A DNA stretch of 61,762 nt, from contig NZ_BAFR01000059.1 of assembly GCF_000308435.1 (NCBI RefSeq), positions 1-61,762 on the forward strand, read 5' to 3'. The stretch's first letter is position 1. Each line of letters starts with the position of its first letter. Below the pieces are notes generated by a model. It was not told where the DNA came from, did not search any database, and saw nothing but the letters and a program-made list of their open reading frames with translations. Below are positions 9,308-16,110 of this stretch, piece after piece. A program made the position numbers and the translations under genes. Source of the stretch: Nocardia araoensis NBRC 100135. Lineage in GTDB: Bacteria > Actinomycetota > Actinomycetes > Mycobacteriales > Mycobacteriaceae.

Positions 9308-10302
9308 TATCGGGCCAATACGACGCGGTCGGCAAGGTGGCGCACAAATCGCTGCAGAGCATCGTTGGCGGGGCCGTCAGGCAGCGCGAACAGTTCGGCC
9401 TCCGCGAGATCGGTGTAGCCGCGCAGCATCTCCTTCGCCAGCACCACACTGTCAAGGTGCGGCAACGGTTGCGGCACCTCTCCCGCCGCGGCCATCGGTC
9501 CGGCCGACATGGCCTGTGTCCCACCATCCGCAGTGCACTTCGCCTGGCGGCGGCGAGCGGCATCGGTAGAGCATGCAGAGCCGGAACCGACGTCGGAGCT
9601 CCTGTTCCGCTGCGTGTCCGAGACCAGGTTGTCAGAGATCTGCAATGCGGTGCCGAGAGTGGTGCCGAACCTGGCCAGCCGCTCGACATGGTGAGGATCC
9701 ATTCCGGAGCACAAGCCACCGAAGCGGGCGGACGCGCCGAGCAACGATCCTGCCCTCTCCCGCGCCAACTGCAGCCAGCGCTCGACCGGATCCTCGGTGG
9801 GCTGCACGGCGAGTTTCTCGCGCACCTGCCCTGTCACCACGCTGGCAAACGTTTCCGCGATGATTCGCGCCGCCTCCGGCCCGAGCGTCGACACCAGCCG
9901 GGAGGCGCACGCAGACAGATAGTCACCGGCCAGGATGACAACGTTGTTGCACCAGCCGGAATTCATGCCTGAAAGATCGCGCCGCACAGATGTCTCGTCC
10001 TGCACATTGCCGTGACACACCGTGGCGAGATGGACTAGCTCGACAGCCGTGGCCGCGGTGGTGAGCGCCGGGCTGGCCGGACATGGACCCATCTGCCCGG
10101 TCAGGATGGTCAGCAGCGGAAGAATCCGTATGCCGCGGCCTTGGTATTGCACCAGCGCGGGCCAACCCAAGGAGATCTCCAGATACGCCAGCTCACGCGC
10201 CAATCGTTCGTCGACCTCCTCCAGAGTGCTATACACCGCATTGGCGAACTCGGAATCATCGAGATCGAATCCAGAGAACATCGCACCCGCAGCCGAACCC
10301 AT
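9307..10302 (-). CDS. Polyprenyl-diphosphate-synthase homologue with degenerate aspartate-rich motifs
   Basis: The start ATG at 10302 follows AGGGAAATA and overlaps the TAA of the small upstream ORF. The 331-residue product aligns with trans-prenyl synthases: ATAVELVHLATVCHG, then SGWCNNVVILAGDYLSACAS, then TLGTALQISDN. The first aspartate-rich motif, normally HDDxxDE, reads H97-GNVQDE. The second, normally DDxxD, reads D224-NLVS. Thus two of three magnesium-binding aspartates are lost in each motif. A lysine after the second motif and the usual GTDL segment are replaced by an unrelated serine/glycine-rich stretch (residues ~235-270). It is therefore probably not a working synthase. Its frame is intact and tightly coupled to the lycopene cyclase gene. 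Confidence 0.8.
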   Translation of the reverse strand: MGSAAGAMFSGFDLDDSEFANAVYSTLEEVDERLARELAYLEISLGWPALVQYQGRGIRILPLLTILTGQMGPCPASPALTTAATAVELVHLATVCHGNVQDETSVRRDLSGMNSGWCNNVVILAGDYLSACASRLVSTLGPEAARIIAETFASVVTGQVREKLAVQPTEDPVERWLQLARERAGSLLGASARFGGLCSGMDPHHVERLARFGTTLGTALQISDNLVSDTQRNRSSDVGSGSACSTDAARRRQAKCTADGGTQAMSAGPMAAAGEVPQPLPHLDSVVLAKEMLRGYTDLAEAELFALPDGPANDALQRFVRHLADRVVLAR

Positions 10303-10492
10303 TATTTCCCTGCCTTTATGTCGATCACATCCACACCTGCCACCTGCCACCTGCCACCTGCCAGGCTTGCACGGGCCAGTCGGATGGTGGCTCCGACCAC
10401 TCGCGGACATAGCCCGCAGCCTGTCCATATCGATCTGCCGAAGCGCATAGGACCCGTGGACCCACACTCAGCCCCTTCTGCCCGTCGCTCAT
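10302..10492 (-). CDS. Short ORF, truncated paralogue of the 6334-6702 gene, coupled to the prenyl-synthase-like gene
   Basis: The 63-residue frame begins MSDGQKGLSVGPRVLCASAD. It matches the start of the protein encoded at 6334-6702 (LSV, then YVREWSEPPSDW against HVREWAPPYDW). After that point it runs into a 7-bp tandem repeat encoding QVAGGRWQVAG and stops at 10302. Its TAA shares one base with the ATG of the downstream gene (TAATG), an arrangement typical of translational coupling. It may be a broken copy that now serves only as a leader for the following gene. Confidence 0.45.
10334..10361. repeat. Four tandem copies of a 7-bp unit (CACCTGC)
   Basis: Four exact head-to-tail copies of CACCTGC lie inside the short ORF at 10302-10492, just where its similarity to the 6334-6702 gene ends. 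Because 7 is not a multiple of 3, any slippage at this tract would shift the frame of the ORF and uncouple it from the prenyl-synthase-like gene. Confidence 0.85.
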
Positions 10493-10741
10493 TTGCGTAT
10501 CCGCCTATCACCCCGTCTCGCTGTCCGGCCCCGAGCGCGCCCCAGTGCGCATCTGCCAGGGTCGCGAGATGAACTTCGTCTGCAGCCACTGTGCGCGCTT
10601 TGGCACGAATCAAAGGCTTACGGTTGTTCAGACCGACTGGTCCATTTCGGTGACGTCCGGCGCCGAATGCTTGGTATTGAAAATGATAAGGCCGACTGGA
10701 CGGGCGTTCTTGCATAGGCGCGCAGACCTATTTCGATCGTG

Positions 10742-10754
10742 CGCAGATTCTGCG
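10742..10754. promoter_or_regulatory. Second copy of the 13-bp palindrome CGCAGATTCTGCG
   Basis: This is identical to the site at 6822-6834. It lies 99 bp before the truncated AraC start at 10853 and about 250 bp before the divergent short ORF. Neighbouring sequence is also shared with the first copy, for example GGCCGACYGG about 50 bp upstream and TTTGACWAGAGCG before the start. This indicates a duplicated control region, not a chance palindrome. Confidence 0.5.
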
Positions 10755-10852
10755 TACCCGATGTCCTTGTCGCGGGTCAACAAATCGGAGCATCTTAAAA
10801 CCCTCTAGAGTTCGGCTCCATTTGACAAGAGCGGACCAGTAGCGGGGCGGAA

Positions 10853-10899
10853 GTGAGAATCGGGACGTACATTGTCGACCCCACCGACGCCCGGGCACC
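10853..10899 (+). pseudogene. Truncated N-terminus of a third AraC-regulator copy
   Basis: From the GTG at 10853 the frame reads MRIGTYIVDPTDARAP, matching the first residues of the regulators at 6923 (TYIVDSTDTR) and 11630 (SYIIDSADTR). The similarity stops abruptly at about 10899, where sequence from the opposite-strand peptidase remnant begins. The control region in front of it is preserved. The remaining plus-strand frame to 11197 has no regulator features. Confidence 0.75.
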
Positions 10900-11232
10900 G
10901 ATCGTGGTGTCGAGCTGTTCTCCCACTCCAGCAGGTTCCAGGTCGGGCGGCTTCCATGGGAGTTCGATACGGGCGAAGAATGTTCCGTGCGCGGCCATCA
11001 CGTCGTCTACGAACCGTTGCACCACCGTTGCCGCGTGCTCACCCGGTCCGGGCATCGGAACCTGCTCGGGCGTCAGCCCATGCCATGCTTGGTCCTCTAG
11101 TGCGATAGCTACGGTGAGGAAATGGCCCTGCCTGAAGCGGTGGGCGGCCTCTATCTTCGCTATCAGTTCGGAGGGGATCGGATCACCGGTGGCGTAGTGC
11201 TTGGAGAAGCGGCGCAACAGGTCGGCTCGTGT
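10900..11232 (-). pseudogene. Remnant of an M3-family oligopeptidase (Dcp/thimet type)
   Basis: On the minus strand the frame contains RFSKHYATGDPIPSELIAKI, then EAAHRFRQGHFLTVAIALED and QAWHGLTPEQVP. This matches the helical region following the HExxH domain in peptidyl-dipeptidases (compare the SGHYETGEPLPKELLDKM stretch of E. coli Dcp, from memory). The zinc-binding HExxH part and the C-terminus are missing. The fragment ends at the junction with the truncated AraC start. It is a debris piece, not a gene. Confidence 0.6.
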
Positions 11233-11629
11233 ACTGGTGGTCGGATTCGTCGCCTCTCTGGCCGAGAAGCCCGATGCGTACCGCAGGCATGAACGCCTCG
11301 TCGCCGGCGAGCCAGAACTGCGCGTCCGCATCCTCCCCGAGCGGAGACGGTATGTCGACGACATCACCGCACTGCCCGCCATCATTCCAGTCCGCTCGTC
11401 GCCTTCGTGCCGACTCGATCCCGCCGACCACATTCGGACTGGTCACGCCGGCGACACCGGGCCCGCGTTGCCGAGCCGTGGCCGCTGCCCCAGGGCGGCG
11501 GGTTCCCTTGCAACAACGCGCACATGCTTTATTGCTACACGCAGAAAATGGGTGGCCGTCTTGCCCGGTCCTGCAGGACTCCATAAAGTCTCGCGAATAT
11601 CGCACGAGTGCAACAGGAGCTGATCAGAC
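11233..11629. other. Non-coding/degenerate stretch before the second AraC regulator
   Basis: About 400 bp with several short overlapping frames and none with recognisable protein features. The last 100 bp presumably hold the promoter of the regulator at 11630. At 11539 the sequence ACGCAGAAAATG resembles one half of the 13-bp palindrome found before the other two regulator starts, at a similar distance (about 90 bp). Confidence 0.4.
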
Positions 11630-12580
11630 GTGACGTCCGCGTCCTACATCATCGACTCGGCAGATACTCGGGAAGTGGAGCCCGGCCAGGGAGCCGACTA
11701 TTGGGCCGCAACGATCGATGCCTATCAGGGGCGTATGAGCTATGGTTTCCGCCACCGCGACGACTTTCGCGGCTCGATCGTTCGGCAGCGCTCCTCCAAC
11801 TATCAATTGACAGGGTGGAAAACGGATGCGATAGTGTACGCCCGCACCGATCGGGATATCCGTGTTGCCGCGGATCCGGACTATCGTTTCCTGTTCTCCG
11901 ACAGTGGCCAGCTGCACTTGCAAGTTCGAGAAAGCCACGCGTGCCTCGAACCCAATACCGCCCTGCTGACCACGGTCGCCGAACCGTTCAAGATGTCACC
12001 GCAACCAGGAATGGCCGGCTTCGCCTTCACAGTTCCGTACCGGGACATCGAACGGAGGCTGGGTCCCACGCCCCCGCAGATCGTCCGAATAGATTTCACC
12101 GTCGGTTTGGGACGGGTGGTCGGCGACCTTTCTCGCGCACTCTTCCAGGAGCGCGAGACCCTTACCCAAGCTCATTTCGACGCCGTATGCGAGACCCTCG
12201 TCGAGCTGTTGTGCATGCTGGCCGTGGGTGATGATCGGCCGACGGCCCCTTCCCATCTCTCCGAGGTCGCGGCGATGGTTCGCCGTTACGTTCGCCGGCA
12301 CGCCGCCGACCCGACGCTCGACGGCCGCGCTATCGCCGGCGCGCTCGGTTGGTCGCTGCGCCAGATCCAGCTGGCCCTGCAACAAACCGGGACGACGCCG
12401 CGCCAGCTGATCAAAGAGGAACGCCTCCGTCTGGCGAAAGAACGCCTGCAAAGTCCGGTTTACCGAGACTACACCATCACTCAGCTGGCATACCAACTCG
12501 GATTCTCGTCGGTGAGTGCATTCAGCAATGCATTCCGCGAACAATTCGGCCACCCTCCGAGTGATTTCCGGCGACGTTGA
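11630..12580 (+). CDS. AraC-family transcriptional regulator, copy 2
   Basis: The 316-residue product begins at GTG 11630, with CAGGAG about 11 bases upstream. The sensor domain starts TSASYIIDSADTREVEPGQG. The C-terminal AraC domain contains DGRAIAGALGWSLRQIQLAL and ITQLAYQLGFSSVSAFSNAF and ends REQFGHPPSDFRRR. The DNA-binding halves of this protein and the 6923 product are much closer than the sensor halves. The two may therefore read related sites while answering different signals. No divergent small gene remains in front of this copy. The next downstream gene is the glycine-zipper protein, more than 300 bp away. Confidence 0.88.
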   Translation: MTSASYIIDSADTREVEPGQGADYWAATIDAYQGRMSYGFRHRDDFRGSIVRQRSSNYQLTGWKTDAIVYARTDRDIRVAADPDYRFLFSDSGQLHLQVRESHACLEPNTALLTTVAEPFKMSPQPGMAGFAFTVPYRDIERRLGPTPPQIVRIDFTVGLGRVVGDLSRALFQERETLTQAHFDAVCETLVELLCMLAVGDDRPTAPSHLSEVAAMVRRYVRRHAADPTLDGRAIAGALGWSLRQIQLALQQTGTTPRQLIKEERLRLAKERLQSPVYRDYTITQLAYQLGFSSVSAFSNAFREQFGHPPSDFRRR

Positions 12581-12814
12581 ACGCTCGCCATGCCAACGAC
12601 GGGAACCGCGTCGTCTGTTCTGTGAACGCTCGGCTATCACGTTACTCGAAAGTGTCGAAGGCGGCGACGCGAGTTCTGCGATTGTGGCTCGCAGCAATGG
12701 GATGGGCGATCTCGGCCTCATGCGCAAGTCACTTGTGGCCATTTTATGGGTGCGGCGATTCGCCCCTGGGCGGTGTGATTCATACGCTGGATGACAAGAA
12801 GCGGTGCGTGCTGA
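12581..12814. other. Intergenic stretch upstream of the glycine-zipper operon
   Basis: No gene or clear remnant is seen. Base composition falls here relative to the flanking core genes, with runs such as CATTTTATGGG. The stretch leads into the promoter-like element at 12815. Confidence 0.4.
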
Positions 12815-12846
12815 TGCAACGGTAACTGTGCATTGCGGCCTAATAT
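12815..12846 (+). promoter_or_regulatory. Promoter-like element shared by two island transcription units (copy 1)
   Basis: TGCAAC, a 20-base spacer ending TTGCGGCC, and then TAATAT make up this element. The same layout (TGCAAC, 21 bases ending TTGCGGCC, TACCAT) is found at 15857-15889. The TAATAT hexamer resembles a -10 box, 39 bases upstream of the GTG at 12885. The element probably drives the operon starting with the glycine-zipper gene. Its use as a promoter is an inference from the repetition and position. Confidence 0.4.
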
Positions 12847-12884
12847 TTGAGATGGTCGCTGATTTTGAGAGAAGGATTCCGCCC

Positions 12885-13403
12885 GTGTTCGGTTTCGATA
12901 TAGAAGATGTCCTCGAGGAGGCAGTTACCTTTACCGCCGGTACAGTAGGGTTCGCCGTCGCCGGCCCGGTCGGCGCCGCGCTAGTAGGGGGTGCAGCAGG
13001 AGGCATCTGGGCGGGTACCGAGACAATGATCCAGGGCGGTGGTTTCCAAGAGGCGGTCCATTCAGGGCTTAAAAATGGTGTGGTAAATGGGTTGTCGGGG
13101 GCGGTTGGAGGAGGTCTTTTGGGAGGCGCTGTCCGTGGAGCCCCCGGTGGCCTGCTCGGAAGCGCTGCACGAAATACGCTAAATAGTGCAAATAACTTGA
13201 TCGGCCTCGGTAAGGGGACTTTTCGTACGCATCTGCAGGCCGCTCGGGATGCGATGCCGCACATGACTAGAGGGGCTTTGGCGGCCGGTGGATCTGCCGC
13301 GCTGGCGAACCTTGTCTACGGCAGCAGTTCGGCAGGGTTTCGGCGATCTGGTGAGCCGCCCGGTGGCGGACTTCCATGTAAGTACATCGGCAACGGTTCG
13401 TAA
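12885..13403 (+). CDS. Glycine-zipper hydrophobic protein of unknown function
   Basis: The GTG at 12885 follows AGAAGGA by a normal spacing, giving 172 residues (MFGFDIEDVLEEAVTFTAGT...). Residues 12-50 and 65-100 are rich in Gly/Ala/Val with GxxxG spacing (VGAALVGGAAGGIWAG; VNGLSGAVGGGLLGGAVRG). This pattern is typical of glycine-zipper segments that pack in membranes or form pores. There is no classical signal peptide, and the C-terminus is polar and ends in PGGGLPCKYIGNGS. The next gene starts 12 bp downstream with its own GGAGG, so the two form an operon. A role in membrane permeation or as a secretion-linked effector is possible but unproven. Confidence 0.65.
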   Translation: MFGFDIEDVLEEAVTFTAGTVGFAVAGPVGAALVGGAAGGIWAGTETMIQGGGFQEAVHSGLKNGVVNGLSGAVGGGLLGGAVRGAPGGLLGSAARNTLNSANNLIGLGKGTFRTHLQAARDAMPHMTRGALAAGGSAALANLVYGSSSAGFRRSGEPPGGGLPCKYIGNGS

Positions 13404-13415
13404 CCGGAGGTCTCG

Positions 13416-15095
13416 ATGGCGATGGATAACATGTTGATGCCGGACATGTCGGAAGGAGAGTATCCGAATGAATACAGGTTCCTCCCAGCGGTGGAAGAGT
13501 TATACCTGAGTTTACCGCAAAAATTTCGTCAATTCTACGACAGTTTCGGGGTCGGTGACCGCGCCGACCCTCCGCGACCGGGCCCAGTGCTGCAAGTCAG
13601 CGGCGCCGATCTGGCGAACATCGACAACTATGTGGAAACGGCTTTGGGACTCGACGAATATTGGACTCGCCTCTATGAATCGAGTATGAATATTCTGCCG
13701 AAAACTCGCGAAATTCGGACGCAGTCCGAGCAAGCGCAGCACGGTATCAACGACGCCGTTAACTATATCAACTACAATGCTCCGACCATCCCCGCGCCCG
13801 GCATGAGTCAGGACGACCACATTCTCAGCTATACGGGAGAGGCTGTCAATCGTGCCGAAGTGATTATTGCCAGTATGGCAGAAGCGCAGGAAGATGCCGC
13901 CAACGACATCGACGAGCGGACTGATGAGCTGGAGGCACTGAGAGAAGAACTAGCGCAGCGACAGGAGGAACAAGAAGCCGCTCTGGCAGCGGTACAGGAA
14001 GAACTCGCCAATCTGGAGGATCTCGGGTCGCCTGGGGATTCTGGGCTGCCGCCATGGGATTCTGGACTGCTGCCGGGCGATTCTGGACTGCTGCCGGGCG
14101 ATTCTGGACTGCTGCCGGGCGATTCTGGACTGCTGCCGGGCGATTCTGGACTGCTGCCAGGGGATGCCGGACTGCTGCCAGAGGATGCCGGACCGTCGCA
14201 GAATCCGGGTGCATCTAACGATGTGGGCGCACCTCGAGACCCGAGCGAGATCTACCCAGATCAGCCGGAGTCCGGCAGCGTCTCGCCGCCGACGCCAGCT
14301 GACCCCGTTTCGGAACCAGCTTCCGGATTCGGCCCGGCAGAGGCGATGATGCTGGGGACCCTGGCCAACAGCATGCAACCCGGCCTGCGCAACGAGCCGG
14401 ATCTGGATGGTCTCCCTCGTGACCACGAACAAGTCATACCACCGCTGGTCACGGCGCAGCCACCGCCCGGGCCTTCGCCTGGGGGCCAGCCCGCGGTCGG
14501 GAACCAGCCCGCGGCCAGCGCTGCCCCCAGCCAGAATCCCCAGCCAGGCTCACCCATCGGCCCTACACCACCTCCAGCCGCCAACGGGCAGCCCACGCGG
14601 ACAACAGCCCGCAACGGAGACGTCGTCGAGTACACGTTCCCGGATGGAGACACCCAGCAGGTGTCCGAGATCGTCGCACAAGCCCTGGACGCGGCATTCG
14701 GCAACACGAGTGGCACCGACGCGAAAGCCGCGTACGCGAAAACGCCGGCGAAATGGTCGGACGACAAGCAGATCGGAATTCGGGTCGATCCGTACGAGTT
14801 GGTGACCGGCGATGTCGCCGTGTGGGAGCACCGCACGGCGCTGGTCATCGCGCGCGGCCCAGACGGCGGCGAGGAGCTCCGGACCATCGTCGACGGTCGA
14901 ATGCGGCCATTGGTAAGTGAGTCGATACACGAGATGAGCGACGGTCAAGGCGATTTCGGGAGTTTCACCGGCTTCTGGCACCCGCGTGGCATCGAGATCA
15001 CCGCTCCCGGGTCGGACACGGCCGCGCCTGCCCCCTCGCTCGGGGATCCATCCGCCGTACCCGCGACGCCGGTAGCCGCTGCGCCCGCCATATAA
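13416..15095 (+). CDS. Large repeat-containing protein with C-terminal domain shared with the 16107-17990 product
   Basis: The ATG at 13416 follows GGAGG by five bases; the product is 559 residues. Residues 1-200 are helical and end in a coiled coil (ERTDELEALREELAQRQEEQ). Residues about 207-260 are the GDSGLLP repeats. A proline-rich linker leads to a folded C-terminal domain from about 400: YTFPDGDTQQVSEIVAQAL, LVTGDVAVWEHRTALVIA and FTGFWHPRGIEIT. That domain resembles, from memory, the C-terminal domain of mycobacterial Rv3899c/Rv2082-type proteins. The PGD/TGD-V...HRTALV pattern also recalls an NlpC/P60 fold without its cysteine. Codons are more A/T-rich than in core genes. Export, perhaps by a type VII route, is plausible but no signal is certain. 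Confidence 0.65.
   Translation: MAMDNMLMPDMSEGEYPNEYRFLPAVEELYLSLPQKFRQFYDSFGVGDRADPPRPGPVLQVSGADLANIDNYVETALGLDEYWTRLYESSMNILPKTREIRTQSEQAQHGINDAVNYINYNAPTIPAPGMSQDDHILSYTGEAVNRAEVIIASMAEAQEDAANDIDERTDELEALREELAQRQEEQEAALAAVQEELANLEDLGSPGDSGLPPWDSGLLPGDSGLLPGDSGLLPGDSGLLPGDSGLLPGDAGLLPEDAGPSQNPGASNDVGAPRDPSEIYPDQPESGSVSPPTPADPVSEPASGFGPAEAMMLGTLANSMQPGLRNEPDLDGLPRDHEQVIPPLVTAQPPPGPSPGGQPAVGNQPAASAAPSQNPQPGSPIGPTPPPAANGQPTRTTARNGDVVEYTFPDGDTQQVSEIVAQALDAAFGNTSGTDAKAAYAKTPAKWSDDKQIGIRVDPYELVTGDVAVWEHRTALVIARGPDGGEELRTIVDGRMRPLVSESIHEMSDGQGDFGSFTGFWHPRGIEITAPGSDTAAPAPSLGDPSAVPATPVAAAPAI
14035..14190 (+). repeat. 21-bp coding tandem repeat (GDSGLLP units)
   Basis: Within the gene at 13416 four identical 21-bp units encode GDSGLLP. 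They are flanked by variant units GDSGLPP and WDSGLLP before and GDAGLLP and EDAGPSQ after. The near-perfect identity of the central copies points to recent expansion. As the unit is a multiple of three, copy-number change would lengthen or shorten the linker without breaking the frame. Confidence 0.9.
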
Positions 15096-15193
15096 AGCTC
15101 GCGGATCAGAGCTGGTCGATTTCGGAGAACACGAGAAGTGGTGCGGGTCCCCGGAATCGGATCCGCTCCGCGACGAACAAGAAGGTGGAACCA

Positions 15194-15619
15194 GTGACAC
15201 GAGCAAGTAGGGCGAGGCCTGATCAGGCGCAGCGTGCTGGAAGCAACGCGGTCGGTCGGGTAAATGCGGCAATGCCGATCGGCCACGGTCCCGGTGCGCG
15301 GGAGCGCGATCGTTTCGCTGGAGACGCGGGCGCTGTTGCGCCTGATCCGGGGCCGTCCACAGGACCGGATTCGGACTCGCCGCTGGGGGCGGCGCTGCCG
15401 CTGATCGCACGGCAAGCCGAGACTCGTCGTCTCGCCGACCAGGACCTGAACCGGCGGCGCGCGGCGTTCGGCCACCACGGCCCGGACCGCGACCCGGTCG
15501 GCGCCGCGGCAGCCACGACGGTGCCCTGGCCCGCACCTCCAATCGGCTTCGCCGACTCCGCCGGGGCTGCGAAGAGCGGGTCGGGTCGCTCGGTTGTCGG
15601 TGCGGAATGGGACTGGTGA
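15194..15619 (+). CDS. Hypothetical small hydrophilic protein
   Basis: The GTG at 15194 is preceded by AAGAAGG with eight bases between, giving 141 residues (start MTRASRARPDQAQRAGSNAV). The composition is rich in Ala, Gly, Pro, Arg and Asp, with a possible helix LIARQAETRRLADQDLNRRR. No transmembrane segment, signal peptide or known domain is visible. It lies 98 bp after the GDSGLLP-repeat protein on the same strand and may belong to that transcription unit. The ribosome-binding site is the best argument that it is real. Confidence 0.45.
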   Translation: MTRASRARPDQAQRAGSNAVGRVNAAMPIGHGPGARERDRFAGDAGAVAPDPGPSTGPDSDSPLGAALPLIARQAETRRLADQDLNRRRAAFGHHGPDRDPVGAAAATTVPWPAPPIGFADSAGAAKSGSGRSVVGAEWDW

Positions 15620-15856
15620 CGGCGTGCCGGTTTTTGCCTGGGCCGAAACCCACACTGACATCTGGGGCGGTTTCTAGAAGTTCACCGTTTTCGCGCACAC
15701 TCGGCGGTAACGCCAACGGAACTTTCCACACGGCCGGGGACGACATGCTGTCGTGCGTGTCGGCGAGGGTCGTCGTGCGAGCCGGCTCTGCGTCTTGCTG
15801 TGATTCCGCCTGATGCTGTGAATCACGCGCTGGGGAACAACAGACGAGCGTATTGG
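15620..15856. other. Intergenic stretch with no recognised gene
   Basis: Short open frames exist on both strands but none has a convincing ribosome site or conserved look. It separates the first island operon from the promoter-like element at 15857. Confidence 0.4.
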
Positions 15857-15889
15857 TGCAACCGCGGCCATGCGCTTGCGGCCTACCAT
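15857..15889 (+). promoter_or_regulatory. Promoter-like element shared by two island transcription units (copy 2)
   Basis: TGCAAC, 21 bases ending TTGCGGCC, then TACCAT: the same arrangement as at 12815-12846. It lies 140 bp before the short ORF at 16030 and about 220 bp before the second repeat-domain gene. Sharing it would let both units respond to the same signal or sigma factor. Assignment is by comparison only. Confidence 0.38.
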
Positions 15890-16029
15890 CATTCGAAATA
15901 GCTGAAGTCAGGGAAGGCAAACCGGCCGATCGGACATATTCGGAACAGCTGAACACTATTTATGGCAGGTCGTGGCGTGTGCGGGAGAGGAATGTTCCGT
16001 CGAGTGTTTCCGCTCAGGGGAGTTCGAGT

Positions 16030-16110
16030 ATGAACCTCGGGATTCGAGTCACCAACGAATCGAGTGATGAAAACTCGTGCCGAACGTCCGAAGGCTCGAT
16101 GGCCGAATGA
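16030..16110 (+). CDS. Possible 26-residue leader peptide coupled to the next gene
   Basis: An ATG at 16030 follows AGGGGAG (16015-16021) at good spacing and opens a frame reading MNLGIRVTNESSDENSCRTS and then EGSMAE. Its TGA overlaps the ATG at 16107 (ATGA), the classic coupling arrangement. The gene at 16107 has no strong ribosome site of its own, which supports translation through this leader. It has no recognisable domain. It could also be a remnant, since the paralogous unit has a full glycine-zipper gene in the equivalent place. Confidence 0.4.
   Translation: MNLGIRVTNESSDENSCRTSEGSMAE

Noticed and set aside
10334..10361. CRISPR-like short repeat
   Set aside because: The CACCTGC units are contiguous with no spacers and only four copies, so this is a simple tandem repeat.
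15853..16029. Upstream extension of the 26-codon leader to an 85-codon gene
   Set aside because: The extra codons have no ribosome site and overlap the promoter-like element. Only the last 26 codons have a proper start signal.
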